NCBI RefSeq assembly: GCF_018802765.1
Contig: NZ_CP069163.1
Location: 2,180,311 to 2,244,310, forward strand
DNA from: Paludibacterium sp. B53371
GTDB lineage: Bacteria; Pseudomonadota; Gammaproteobacteria; Burkholderiales; Chromobacteriaceae
Direction: 5' to 3'
Length of the DNA stretch: 64,000 bases
Part shown: piece by piece, positions 23,839 to 34,237 of the stretch
Layout: each line of letters begins with the position of its first letter
How positions within the stretch are numbered: position 1 is the first letter of the stretch
Made by a program: the position numbers and the translations under genes
The notes under the pieces: generated by a model
What the model was told of the DNA's origin: nothing
What the model saw: the letters and a program-made list of their open reading frames with translations, nothing else
Databases searched by the model: none

Positions 23839-25971
23839 TCATGCAACTTGCGCCAACATGTCTTCGGCCCGCTGCTTCAACTTGCCGCCGGCCTCGCGGA
23901 TCAGTTCGTTGAGCACCTCGCGGGCACCTTCGTTGTCGCCCATGTCGATATAAACCTGGGCAAGATCCAGCTTGGTCGACAAGGCCTCCTCGTCTTTCGA
24001 CGGCGGCAGGCTGATGTCTTCCACCAGGACCTCTCCGGCACCGCTGACGGCAGGTGCCGATGCCGTCCCGGCCACCGCCTCTTCAACGGGAGCGGCCGGT
24101 ACCGGGTCGGCGACCGGAGGCATCTCAATGACCGGTTCCTCTGCAACAGGCTCGGGATCATTCAGCATAGACAAATCAGGCTCGATGTCCAATGCCGGTT
24201 CGGCCGAAGGCAATGACGCATTGTTTTCAAGGGAAAAATCAAAATCCAGCAGGCTGTTTCCGTCGGAATTTTCAGCTGCAGGGGTTTCGACCTGTCCCTC
24301 GGCCGGCAGTTCAGTCTCCGGCAGCGCCAGAGGCGGTTCAGCAGGCGAAACCGGCAACATTTCGGACTCCTCCGAACCCACCGGCGTTTCCAGCGCCGAG
24401 AAATCCATCATCGGTGTCGCCGCCGCGGCCGCCACCGCCGCCGGGTTCTCCGGCAGATACAGCGGATTTTCCGGATCGATGGCCGCGCCCATGGCGCGGG
24501 TCCGCTCCCAGAGCGCTCCGCGTCCGTCATAGGCGTCGTGCACCTCACGCGCCAACACTTCGAATTTCACCTTGTCGGGCCGAGCCGCATAGATCTCCAG
24601 CAGCTTGCTGCGCAGATCCTGGCGTCCCGGATGCTGATCCAGCGCCTTGCGCAGAATGTCCTCAGCCTGATCATCATGACCATAGGCCAGATACACCTCT
24701 GCCTCCGCCAGCGGATCGCCATGACCGCTGGCCTCGGCAGCGGCCGGATCGGGCTGGGCCACGCCGGTCGTGGCCAGCGGGTGCTTGCCCGGAGATTTCG
24801 GTGCTTTCTTCTTGCCGTTGGCCGAACGGCGACGCCCGAGCAGGAAGAACAACACGGCAATCAGCGCCACGGCACCCGCTGCCATCGCCAGATTCAGCGG
24901 GTTGCGGTAGTTGAAACCCTTGGCCAGCAAATTGGCCGTGGCCGCCTCGGAGGCCTGCAAGGACTTGATCTGCTTGTTGAGCTGATCGATATGCTGGTTG
25001 GCTTTCTTCAGCGCTTCGGCACGCTGCTGGACCTGCTGCTGCAGGGTATCGATCTTGGCGTGCGCAGCCGCCTCGGAAGCGGCATAAGCCGCGATCTGTG
25101 AGGCCGCGAGCGGCGGTGGCGGGGCCGGATGGGCCTCGGTGGCCGGATGCGCCGCGGCGCCAGCCGGTGCCGGTGCCGGTGCCGGCGCGGCGTGAGCAGC
25201 AGCCGTCGGCGGCACGGCAATCTTGTCGGGCGGCGGCAGCGGTTCGCTCAGGGGGACCGCAGGACGAATGTTGCGCGGGGCAGCCACCTGGGTTTGCGGA
25301 TGCAGGATGGCACGCGCCCGGGCAAGCGTCAGTGCACGCATCGCGGCAGCAGACGGCACCTGCAGTTCACTGCCACTGCGCGGCACCGGCGGAGTGCCCG
25401 GCAGAAACTGACGCTTGTTGGCCTGATACAGTGCCGCCATGGCCTGCTCTGGCGCCACGCCTTTGGGACGCACACGGGCGGCCAGCGAAGCCAGACTGTC
25501 CTGCTTGCCGACCTTCAGCCGCTGCGGCATCGCCGGAGCGGCATTGGCAGCCGGGGTGGTTTCCACCGGCACATCGACCACATCCCCCTCGCCACGCGAC
25601 TCGAGTTTCAGATCATAAGCGCTTACCCACTGCCCGCCGGTGGTCTTCAGGGCCAGCACGAATTGCAGATAAGGCGTGCGAATCGGCTTTTGCGAACGGA
25701 TCAGCACCACCGGGCCGCGCGGACCGGCGCGCAGGGAAAACCGCAGATCGGCCAGCTCGGGCAGATACACCACGTTGAGATTGTCGAAGGCGGCCCGATC
25801 GGCCAGACCGACGCGCCAGTGCATGAAGTCGATGGCTTCCGGGCGGGTAATGGCCACCTCGGCCCGCAGCGGTTCGCCCAGCCGGGAATACAGCACGATG
25901 GGGCCCAGTTCAGCCCGGGCACAGACGGCAAACAGGATCAGGGCCAGTCCGGCAAGGTATCGTCTCAACAC
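23839..25971 (-). CDS. fimV: FimV/HubP polar landmark protein
   Basis: A 710-residue protein with a signal peptide (1-20), the conserved FimV N-terminus ELGPIVLYSRLGEPLRAEV, a LysM-like peptidoglycan-binding segment near 150-205, a Pro/Ala-rich linker, a coiled coil near 305-345 and one transmembrane helix near 355-378. A TPR-like region follows near 425-465, then a long acidic stretch and the C-terminal FimV motif LDLAQVYIDMGDNEGAREVL. The start is GTG with GAGGAG upstream. Position next to asd and truA is the standard fimV locus. It would anchor pole-localised machinery such as type IV pili. Confidence 0.88.
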   Translation of the reverse strand: MLRRYLAGLALILFAVCARAELGPIVLYSRLGEPLRAEVAITRPEAIDFMHWRVGLADRAAFDNLNVVYLPELADLRFSLRAGPRGPVVLIRSQKPIRTPYLQFVLALKTTGGQWVSAYDLKLESRGEGDVVDVPVETTPAANAAPAMPQRLKVGKQDSLASLAARVRPKGVAPEQAMAALYQANKRQFLPGTPPVPRSGSELQVPSAAAMRALTLARARAILHPQTQVAAPRNIRPAVPLSEPLPPPDKIAVPPTAAAHAAPAPAPAPAGAAAHPATEAHPAPPPPLAASQIAAYAASEAAAHAKIDTLQQQVQQRAEALKKANQHIDQLNKQIKSLQASEAATANLLAKGFNYRNPLNLAMAAGAVALIAVLFFLLGRRRSANGKKKAPKSPGKHPLATTGVAQPDPAAAEASGHGDPLAEAEVYLAYGHDDQAEDILRKALDQHPGRQDLRSKLLEIYAARPDKVKFEVLAREVHDAYDGRGALWERTRAMGAAIDPENPLYLPENPAAVAAAAATPMMDFSALETPVGSEESEMLPVSPAEPPLALPETELPAEGQVETPAAENSDGNSLLDFDFSLENNASLPSAEPALDIEPDLSMLNDPEPVAEEPVIEMPPVADPVPAAPVEEAVAGTASAPAVSGAGEVLVEDISLPPSKDEEALSTKLDLAQVYIDMGDNEGAREVLNELIREAGGKLKQRAEDMLAQVA

Positions 25972-26070
25972 ATCGTCTCCTCGCGCGGCAGATCGTCACC
26001 CGCCGCGCTGGTCGGGACACAACATATGGCGCACAGACGCCAAATGGCGCTAAATACTGCAATATTAGAA

Positions 26071-26095
26071 TGTGCTGGAACAATTGACCAGCACA
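26071..26095 (-). terminator. Possible weak terminator after the second asd homologue
   Basis: A perfect 8-bp stem TGTGCTGG/CCAGCACA with a 9-nt loop, followed on the minus strand by TTCTAATATT. The T-tract is poor, and the hairpin lies between the asd homologue and fimV. Confidence 0.4.
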
Positions 26096-26107
26096 AACCT
26101 TATGTCA

Positions 26108-27121
26108 TCAATTCAACTTGCCGGCCTTGAGTAGCACTTCCGCGACTTCGACACAATTGAGCGCGGCACCGACACGGACATTATCGGCCGTCAGCCAGAA
26201 AGCTAAACCCGCCGGGGTAGCGCGTACGCGACTGACCCAGATGCGGTCGGAGCCGGCCACTTCCATCGGTGTGGCATAGCCATCCTCGCGTTGCGGCTCA
26301 TCCACCACATGGATGCCGCTGGCAGCCAGCAGCTTGCGGGCCCGATCGACCTCCAGCGGCTTGTCCAGTGCCACATGTACAGCCCAGGCATGACCAAAGA
26401 ACACCGGCACCCGCACGCAGGTCACCTCCACCGGCAAGGACGGCACACCAAGCAGGCGACGCACTTCGTCGATCACCGACTGCTCTTCGCTGCTGTGCCC
26501 GTCCGCCGCCACCTCACCGATGCACGGCAGCAGGTTGAAGGCGATACGCTTGGGATAAACCGCCGTCTCGACCTCACGCTGGGCAAACAGCGCCGTCGTC
26601 TGGTCGGCCAGGGTTTCCAGCGCCTGCTGGCCGCTGCCCGACACCGACTGGTAGGTCGATACCGTCACCCGGCCCAGGCCATGGCCGGCCAGCGCATTGA
26701 GCGCCACCGCCAGAGGGGTGACCGTGCAGTTCGGCACGGACACCAGCGAGGTGTCTTCCTGCGCGGCCAGACTGGCCCCGTTGATGCGCGGCACGACAAA
26801 AGCTACCTGTTCGTCGTGGCGAAACGCCGAACTGAAATCGATGACGCTGGCACCGGCGGCCCGCGCCTCCGGCACCCGCTGGCGCGACAGTTCGCTGCCG
26901 GCGACAAAAAACGCCAGGCCGACGTTTTCGAAGGAAAAATCATCGATGGACTGCACATCCAGCTCCAGATTGCCAAAGGCGACCGTTTCCCCTTCGTGCT
27001 GCGACTCGTCAACGGCAAAGACACGCTGGGCGGGGAACTGGCGGGTAGCCAGCAGATCGAGCAGCGCCTGGCCGATCAGACCGGTAGCGCCGACAACGGC
27101 AACTTGCAGAGCTTGCGACAT
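26108..27121 (-). CDS. Aspartate-semialdehyde dehydrogenase homologue (Usg-type)
   Basis: A 337-residue protein of the ASADH superfamily, with NAD(P)-binding VVGATGLIGQALLDLL at the N-terminus. The catalytic Cys is in SVPNCTVTPLA, and RVPVFFGHAWAVH holds the general His. It resembles the second ASADH that follows asd in Pseudomonas (usg, PA3116 position) rather than the classic Gram-negative Asd. Because the catalytic residues are kept it may be active. Its physiological role beside the canonical Asd is unclear. Confidence 0.82.
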   Translation of the reverse strand: MSQALQVAVVGATGLIGQALLDLLATRQFPAQRVFAVDESQHEGETVAFGNLELDVQSIDDFSFENVGLAFFVAGSELSRQRVPEARAAGASVIDFSSAFRHDEQVAFVVPRINGASLAAQEDTSLVSVPNCTVTPLAVALNALAGHGLGRVTVSTYQSVSGSGQQALETLADQTTALFAQREVETAVYPKRIAFNLLPCIGEVAADGHSSEEQSVIDEVRRLLGVPSLPVEVTCVRVPVFFGHAWAVHVALDKPLEVDRARKLLAASGIHVVDEPQREDGYATPMEVAGSDRIWVSRVRATPAGLAFWLTADNVRVGAALNCVEVAEVLLKAGKLN

Positions 27122-27141
27122 GATGAAAATCCTGTAAGCAA

Positions 27142-27163
27142 CAGGGGCGCTTGCGCGCCCCTG
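27142..27163 (-). repeat. Stem-loop between the two asd homologues
   Basis: CAGGGGCGC and GCGCCCCTG form a perfect 9-bp stem with a TTGC loop, about 20 bp upstream of the second homologue's start. No strong T-run follows, so it is either a weak terminator or an mRNA element affecting translation of the downstream gene. Confidence 0.45.
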
Positions 27164-27238
27164 ATCGATATATAAGAGCTGATTTAAGCCGTATTCTAGC
27201 GCTCAATCAGAAAATGTTACAAAGTCCGTCCGGATTGA

Positions 27239-28351
27239 TTACCGCTCCAGCAAAATCCGCAGCATGCGACGCAGCGGTTCCGCCGCCCCCCACAGCAGCT
27301 GGTCGCCGACGGTAAAGGCCGAGAGATACTCCCCGCCCATACCCAGCTTGCGCAGGCGTCCCACCGGGGTGCGCAGCGTTCCGCTGACAGCGGCCGGACT
27401 CAGGGCGCGCATGGTGGCCTCGCGCTCGTTGGGCACGACCTGAGCCCACTGGTGCGCCGAGGCCAGCATGTCGTTGATTTCGTCCAGCGGCACATCACGA
27501 CGCAGCTTGATGGTCAGCGCCTGACTGTGGCAACGCATGGCACCAACGCGCACACACAGACCATCGACGATCACCGGGTCATCGCCGCGGCCGAGAATCT
27601 TGTTGGCTTCGGCATGCCCCTTCCACTCTTCCTTCGACTGGCCATTACCCAGATCCTTGTCGATCCAGGGGATCAGGCTGCCGGCCAGCGGCACGCCGAA
27701 CTGCTGGCAGGGGAAAGCGTCGTCGCGCAGGGTCGCGGTCACCGCCCGGTCAATATCCAGGATGGCGCTGGCCGGATCGGCCAGCTGGGCGGCCACCGCA
27801 CCGTGCAGGGTGCCCATGCCGGTCAGCAGCTCGCGCATGTGCTGCGCACCGCCGCCCGAAGCAGCCTGATAGGTCATGGCACTGACCCACTGAACCAGAT
27901 CACGCTGGAACAGGCCGGACAACGACATCAACATCAGCGACACGGTACAGTTTCCGCCAATATAGTTCTTGATGCCCTCGCCCAGGCCGCGATCAATCAC
28001 ATCGCGATTGACCGGATCGAGGATGATGATCGCGTCGTCGGCCATGCGCAGCGACGAGGCGGCATCAATCCAGTAGCCCTTCCAGCCGGCAGCTCGCAGC
28101 TTGGGATAGACCTCATTCGTGTAATCCCCCCCCTGGCAAGTCACGATGACATCCATCGCCTGCAGTTCGGCGATGGCATAGGCATCCTTGAGCGGCGGCA
28201 GCTCGCGGCCGATGGCCGGTGCCTTGCCGCCGACATTGGAGGTGGTGAAAAACACCGGCTCATCGATATGGGCAAAATCGCGCTCTTCCTGCATGCGCTG
28301 CATCAGCACCGAGCCGACCATGCCGCGCCAACCTACAAACCCTACTCTCAT
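27239..28351 (-). CDS. asd: Aspartate-semialdehyde dehydrogenase
   Basis: A 370-residue Gram-negative-type ASADH making aspartate semialdehyde for lysine, diaminopimelate, threonine and methionine. The N-terminus is [18 protein letters not shown], the catalytic Cys is in [14 protein letters not shown], and the catalytic His is in [12 protein letters not shown]. The ATG at 28351 has AAAGGA 6 nt upstream; an in-frame ATG at 28396 would add 15 non-conserved residues. It follows leuB by about 40 nt. Confidence 0.96.
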   Translation of the reverse strand: MRVGFVGWRGMVGSVLMQRMQEERDFAHIDEPVFFTTSNVGGKAPAIGRELPPLKDAYAIAELQAMDVIVTCQGGDYTNEVYPKLRAAGWKGYWIDAASSLRMADDAIIILDPVNRDVIDRGLGEGIKNYIGGNCTVSLMLMSLSGLFQRDLVQWVSAMTYQAASGGGAQHMRELLTGMGTLHGAVAAQLADPASAILDIDRAVTATLRDDAFPCQQFGVPLAGSLIPWIDKDLGNGQSKEEWKGHAEANKILGRGDDPVIVDGLCVRVGAMRCHSQALTIKLRRDVPLDEINDMLASAHQWAQVVPNEREATMRALSPAAVSGTLRTPVGRLRKLGMGGEYLSAFTVGDQLLWGAAEPLRRMLRILLER

Positions 28352-28392
28352 CAGATGTCCTTTCAATCTCGCATTCTGTTGTTGTCTGGCGC

Positions 28393-29472
<1,080 letters not shown>

Positions 29473-30108
29473 TTACAGCAACCAGGGCTTGTCGGCCGCG
29501 ATACGGGTTTCAAAAGCACGGATCTTGTCGGCGTGCTGCAAGGTCAGGCCGATTTCATCCAGCCCGTTGAGCAGGCAATGCTTGCGATGCTCGGTAATCT
29601 CGAAGTGATAACTGCGTCCGGCCGGGCTGTTGACCACCTGCTTCTCCAGGTCGATGGTCAACCGGTACCCGGGGTGGGTGGCACACTCCACAAACAGCCG
29701 GTCGACCACCTGCGCCGAGAGCACAATCGGCAGCAAGCCGTTCTTGTAGCAGTTATTGAAGAAAATATCCGCGAAGCTCGGGGCGATCACGGCACGGAAA
29801 CCATAATCCTCCAGCGCCCAGGGCGCATGCTCGCGACTGGAACCGCAACCGAAGTTCTCGCGCGTCAGCAGGATCTGTGCGCCCTGGAATCGCGGCATGT
29901 TCAACACGAAATCGTCATTCAACGGGCGGCGGCTATTGTCCATGCCGGGCTCGCCATGATCCAGGTAACGCCATTCGTCGAACAGATTCGGACCGAAACC
30001 GGCGCGCTTGATCGACTTGAGAAACTGCTTGGGAATGATCGCGTCGGTATCGACATTGGCGCGATCCAGCGGGCAAACCAGCCCGTCGAGTGTGGTAAAG
30101 GCTCGCAT
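29473..30108 (-). CDS. leuD: 3-isopropylmalate dehydratase small subunit
   Basis: A 211-residue swivel-domain subunit of isopropylmalate isomerase. [14 protein letters not shown] and the [13 protein letters not shown] substrate-binding loop are diagnostic. It pairs with LeuC, from which it is separated by 9 nt. Confidence 0.97.
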   Translation of the reverse strand: MRAFTTLDGLVCPLDRANVDTDAIIPKQFLKSIKRAGFGPNLFDEWRYLDHGEPGMDNSRRPLNDDFVLNMPRFQGAQILLTRENFGCGSSREHAPWALEDYGFRAVIAPSFADIFFNNCYKNGLLPIVLSAQVVDRLFVECATHPGYRLTIDLEKQVVNSPAGRSYHFEITEHRKHCLLNGLDEIGLTLQHADKIRAFETRIAADKPWLL

Positions 30109-30117
30109 GCTGGCTCC

Positions 30118-31524
30118 TCAGAAGGTACGGATGTCGACGAAATGACCGCTGACCGCGGCGGCAGCGGCCATGGCCGGACTCACCAGATGGGTGCGCCCGC
30201 CCTGCCCCTGACGACCCTCGAAGTTGCGGTTGGAGGTCGCGGCACAGCGCTCGCCAGCCTCCAGGCGGTCGGCATTCATCGCCAGACACATCGAGCAGCC
30301 CGGTTCACGCCACTCGAAACCGGCATCGATAAATACCTGATGCAGCCCCTCGGCCTCGGCCTGCGCCTTGACCAGCCCGGACCCCGGCACGACCAGCACC
30401 TGACGCACGCTGTCGGCCTTCTTGCGGCCACGCACCACGGCAGCGGCCGCTCGCAGATCCTCAATGCGCGAGTTGGTACAGGAACCGATGAACACCTTGT
30501 CGACGGCAATCTCGCTGATCGGGGTGTAGGGCGCCAGACCCATGTAGTGCAAGGCACGCTCGATGCTTTCGCGTTTGACCGGGTCACTTTCGCGGGCCGG
30601 ATCCGGCACCAGACCATCCACACCGATCACCATCTCCGGCGAGGTACCCCAGGTTACCTGTGGCACGATCTCGGCGGCATCCAGCGTCACCACGGCATCG
30701 AACACCGCATCGTCGTCGGACACCAGGGTCAGCCAGTCGGCGACAGCCGCCTCCCAGCGGGCGGCATCCGGCGCCAGCGGACGACCCCGGATATAGTCGA
30801 TGGTCGTCTGATCGACGGCCACCAGGCCAGAACGGGCGCCGGCTTCGATGGCCATATTGCACAGCGTCATGCGACCTTCCATCGACAGAGCGCGCACGGC
30901 CGCGCCACCGAACTCAATGGCATAGCCTGTCCCGCCAGCGGTACCGATCTTGCCGATGATCGCCAGTGCCATGTCCTTGGCGGTCACGCCGGCAGGCAAT
31001 ACACCATCGACGCGCACCAGCATGTTCTTGGATTTTTTGGCCACCAGACACTGGGTCGCCAGGACATGCTCGACCTCCGACGTCCCGATGCCATGCGCCA
31101 GGGCACCGAATGCGCCATGAGTCGAGGTATGGCTGTCGCCGCACACCACGGTCATGCCCGGCAGCGTTGCGCCCTGCTCCGGCCCGATCACATGCACGAT
31201 GCCCTGACGGCTGTCGCGGAACGGGAAATAGGCACGCGCACCATATTCACGGATATTGGCATCCAGCGTTTCGACCTGCAGACGCGAAATCGGGTCCTGG
31301 ATGCCCAGCTCCCAATGATCGGTAGGGGTATTGTGATCGGCAGTAGCGACCACCGACTGAATGCGCCACGGCTGGCGCCCGGCCAGTTTCAGGCCTTCGA
31401 AGGCTTGCGGGCTGGTCACCTCGTGCACCAGATGCCGGTCGATGTAAAGCAACACCGTCCCGTCAGCCTCCTGATGCACCACATGACGCGCCCACAGCTT
31501 GTCGTACAGGGTTTGTCCGCTCAT
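30118..31524 (-). CDS. leuC: 3-isopropylmalate dehydratase large subunit
   Basis: A 468-residue aconitase-family [4Fe-4S] subunit. [18 protein letters not shown] and GCSMCLAMN supply the three cluster cysteines, and [23 protein letters not shown] is a family signature. The ATG at 31524 gives the usual [11 protein letters not shown] start, and the in-frame region upstream is not conserved. The ~150-bp leader shows no run of Leu codons, so I see no classic leu attenuator. Confidence 0.97.
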   Translation of the reverse strand: MSGQTLYDKLWARHVVHQEADGTVLLYIDRHLVHEVTSPQAFEGLKLAGRQPWRIQSVVATADHNTPTDHWELGIQDPISRLQVETLDANIREYGARAYFPFRDSRQGIVHVIGPEQGATLPGMTVVCGDSHTSTHGAFGALAHGIGTSEVEHVLATQCLVAKKSKNMLVRVDGVLPAGVTAKDMALAIIGKIGTAGGTGYAIEFGGAAVRALSMEGRMTLCNMAIEAGARSGLVAVDQTTIDYIRGRPLAPDAARWEAAVADWLTLVSDDDAVFDAVVTLDAAEIVPQVTWGTSPEMVIGVDGLVPDPARESDPVKRESIERALHYMGLAPYTPISEIAVDKVFIGSCTNSRIEDLRAAAAVVRGRKKADSVRQVLVVPGSGLVKAQAEAEGLHQVFIDAGFEWREPGCSMCLAMNADRLEAGERCAATSNRNFEGRQGQGGRTHLVSPAMAAAAAVSGHFVDIRTF

Positions 31525-31675
31525 CTCTGGTTTCTCGACTTTGTCCAAATTTTTAAGTACACCCGCCGGCATGCTTCGACTATCAGAATGGTCGGAATGT
31601 TGCACAAACGGGCTATTAACTTTTTGATTTTGACCATTCTTGCATAGCAACATCACCGCTTACAAGCAGCAAAAC

Positions 31676-31702
31676 GCCCGGTTTTTGTCGAAAAAACCGG
31701 GC
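31676..31702 (-). terminator. Terminator after the MFS gene
   Basis: An 11-bp perfect stem GCCCGGTTTTT/AAAAACCGGGC with a 5-nt loop, about 70 bp downstream of the MFS stop and upstream of the leuC promoter region. Confidence 0.7.
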
Positions 31703-31771
31703 ATTGGACAGGGTGTCGGAATTGTTGGACGAAACGTCCAAATGCAGCAGAATGAAGTGGTTAAAAGCGGG

Positions 31772-32926
31772 CTATCGCGGCGAGGCCCCCACGGTCTGAC
31801 GCAAACCGAGCAAGGCCACCAGCCCCCCGGCAAGCGCGGCGGCCGCCGAAATACCGAAAACCAGCGGCACCCCGCCGTGTGTCCAGAGTGCGCCGGCCAG
31901 CAGCCCGCCAAGACTGCCGCCAATCCCGAAAGACGAGATGATGTACAGCCCCTGACCCTTGGCATGATGCTGCTCTTCGAAATGGCGGTGAATCAGGCCG
32001 ATTGAAGCCGCATGATGAATGGCAAAGGTTGGCGCATGCAGCAATTGCGCCAGCACGGCCAGCAGCGGATTGCCGATGGCCAGCGCCATGACGCCAAAGC
32101 GCACGACTGCCGCCAGCAGGGACAGCAGCATCAGTCGCTCCAGCGGCATGGCACGCATGATGCGCGGCATGAACCAGAACACGCCGATCTCGGCCATGAC
32201 CCCGACCGCCCACAGCCAGCCAATCAGACTTTTGTCAAAACCGGCCTGCTTCAGGCCAATGGAATAAAAAGTGTAATAAGGCCCGAAGGCAAAAGCCATG
32301 AGGAAGGTGCAGGCAAACAGGGCGATCACCGCCGGCCGGCGCAGAGTGCCCCATAGTGAATGCCGACTGCGCACCCGCTGTGGTGCCGCGACCTCGGGCA
32401 GACGCCAGGCTGACCACAGCACGGCACACAGCAAGGCGAAGGCCATCCAGGGCAGCGAACTGAGTTTGAGCCAGTCGAGGGCATAACCGGTGGCCACCAC
32501 CAGGATCAGATAACCGATCGACCCCCAGACCCGTACCCGGCTGTAACGCCCGGGTTCACTGCGCGTCAGATGCGCGGTACTGGCCTCCACCAGCGGCAGA
32601 GAGGCCGCCCAGAAAAAGTGCACCCCGGCCAGACACACGAACACCCAGCCAAACGTCTTGTCATGCAGGCAGATCAGCAGAAAACCCAGCGCAGCCAGCA
32701 GCGAGGTCACGATGATCAGCGGCCGGCGTTGACCGCGACGGTCGGCCAGCCAGCCCCAGAAGCCCGGAGCAACGATACGCGCCATGGTCGACAGCGCGAT
32801 CAGCAGTGAAATCTGCCAGGGCGAGAAAGACAGAGAATCGAGGTAGAGCCCCCAGAAGGGGTTGAATACCCCGGCATAGGCAAAGTAGCAGAAATAGAAC
32901 GTGGCGAAGGGCAGCAGGGAGGTCAC
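31772..32926 (-). CDS. MFS transporter
   Basis: A 384-residue major facilitator with about 12 hydrophobic helices. The loop 2-3 motif GWLADRRGQRRPL is the MFS signature. The overall look (FYFCYFAYAGVFNPFWGLYL at the N-terminus and LHAPTFAIHHAASIGLIH later) recalls the HcaT/nucleoside-permease-like MFS subgroup. The substrate is unknown. The start is GTG, overlapping the hslR stop by 1 nt, with AAGGA about 9 nt upstream, so it is probably co-transcribed with hslR. Confidence 0.8.
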   Translation of the reverse strand: MTSLLPFATFYFCYFAYAGVFNPFWGLYLDSLSFSPWQISLLIALSTMARIVAPGFWGWLADRRGQRRPLIIVTSLLAALGFLLICLHDKTFGWVFVCLAGVHFFWAASLPLVEASTAHLTRSEPGRYSRVRVWGSIGYLILVVATGYALDWLKLSSLPWMAFALLCAVLWSAWRLPEVAAPQRVRSRHSLWGTLRRPAVIALFACTFLMAFAFGPYYTFYSIGLKQAGFDKSLIGWLWAVGVMAEIGVFWFMPRIMRAMPLERLMLLSLLAAVVRFGVMALAIGNPLLAVLAQLLHAPTFAIHHAASIGLIHRHFEEQHHAKGQGLYIISSFGIGGSLGGLLAGALWTHGGVPLVFGISAAAALAGGLVALLGLRQTVGASPR

Positions 32927-33339
32927 TAAAAGCCATCCTTCAGCCGCATGATGTCGCGCCGGGCACGTTTGGTCGGACGCCCTTCTCCATGCGGGAAACT
33001 GGCCCGCTCGGCACGCAGCAGCGCAGCCTTCTCTTCGCGGGCGGCCAGCGACTCGGCACGCTCCTCATACAGCAGATGCACCTCCTTGGCCGATTTGCGC
33101 TGGGCACTCAGGCCAAGCACGGTGACGTGGTACTCCAGCTGATTCAGTCGCAGGAACAGACGGTCGCCGACATTCACCGTCCGCGAAGGTTTGACGCGAT
33201 CATCGTTGACCAGCACCCGCCCCAGCTCGATGGCTTCATGCGCCAGCTGGCGGGTCTTGAAAAACCGCGCTGCCCACAGCCATTTATCCAGCCGGGTCTT
33301 GCCACTCTCCTCCACCGGCTCGGCAGGTTTGCGACTCAT
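32926..33339 (-). CDS. hslR: Ribosome-associated heat shock protein 15 (S4 domain)
   Basis: A 137-residue small basic RNA-binding protein. The S4 domain occupies about residues 14-70 (TRLDKWLWAARFFKTRQLAHEAIELGRVLVNDDRVKPS), followed by a basic tail. Hsp15 binds free 50S subunits carrying nascent chains and helps recycle them. I chose the ATG at 33339, which overlaps the stop of the upstream gene as ATGA; an ATG five codons earlier is possible. Confidence 0.88.
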   Translation of the reverse strand: MSRKPAEPVEESGKTRLDKWLWAARFFKTRQLAHEAIELGRVLVNDDRVKPSRTVNVGDRLFLRLNQLEYHVTVLGLSAQRKSAKEVHLLYEERAESLAAREEKAALLRAERASFPHGEGRPTKRARRDIMRLKDGF

Positions 33340-33989
33340 CGTGCCACCACCCATTGTGCACGGACCAGGCCCTCCAGCTCAGCGTCCAGCTCGGCACCAG
33401 CGTGGATCGGTCCGACCCCCTCCGGCGTACCGGTATAAATCAAATCGCCTTTTTTCAGACCATATTCCGCCGACAGCCAGCTCACCAGCTCGGCCACGCC
33501 GAGCAGCATCATGGCCGTATCCCCACGCTGGCGCACCTCGCCGTTGATGCTGAAGGAAAAGCGCAGACGGCTCGGATCGGCCACACGGCTGGCTGCCACG
33601 AAGTCCGACACACAGGCCGAGGCGCGAAAGCCCTTGGCACGGGTCCAGGGATGTCCCTTGGCCTTGAGTTCGCTCTGCACATCACGTGCGGTCAGATCCA
33701 GGCCGATGCCATAAGCGGCAATCAGCGACAGCGCCTGCTCGGCCGATACATGATCGGCATCGGCGCCCATCAGCAGCACCAGCTCGCACTCGTGGTGCAC
33801 ATCCTGCGAATAATCCGGCAAGGAGAAGGTCTGCCCCGGCCCCAGCAAGGCCCCCTGCGGCTTCAGAAAAACCAGCGGCATGGCATCGCGGACATTGTTA
33901 AGCTCGGCAATATGGGCGGCGTAATTGCGTCCGACACAGAAAATACTGCCTACCTGGGTCGGTTTGCCCTCTACCATGACATGTGCCAT
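33336..33989 (-). CDS. Fumarylacetoacetate hydrolase family protein
   Basis: A 217-residue FAH-fold enzyme. IFCVGRNYAAHIAEL, VFLKPQGALLGPG and the acidic metal-binding HHECELVLLMG with TGTPEGVGP are the family features. Members act as acylpyruvate hydrolases or oxaloacetate tautomerase/decarboxylase (YcgM/FAHD1 type). The exact substrate is not resolved. It is the first gene of a three-gene unit with hslR and the MFS transporter. Confidence 0.87.
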   Translation of the reverse strand: MAHVMVEGKPTQVGSIFCVGRNYAAHIAELNNVRDAMPLVFLKPQGALLGPGQTFSLPDYSQDVHHECELVLLMGADADHVSAEQALSLIAAYGIGLDLTARDVQSELKAKGHPWTRAKGFRASACVSDFVAASRVADPSRLRFSFSINGEVRQRGDTAMMLLGVAELVSWLSAEYGLKKGDLIYTGTPEGVGPIHAGAELDAELEGLVRAQWVVAR

Positions 33990-34237
33990 GACATCTCCCT
34001 TGGAAAATTATGTCTGATTATCTCACTTGCACCCGTGCTTTCAACAGAAAGAAAATGGTGCATTGCGCAACAGACGACGGGCCGAGGAGCGGAAATTTGC
34101 GTAAATGAATGTGTGCTAACGTGTAAACGTCATAATTTCTTGTTACAGTCAGTCCATGACGGCGTCAGATTCCAGCGACGCGCCCGGGCAGCGGCCAGGC
34201 CGCCAGCCCTCTCGAACACACGCTTGAGGAGTGGATT

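Noticed and set aside
31525-31675. Leucine attenuator before leuC
   Set aside because: No short reading frame rich in Leu codons followed by alternative hairpins was seen. The one strong hairpin (31676-31702) fits termination of the upstream MFS gene.
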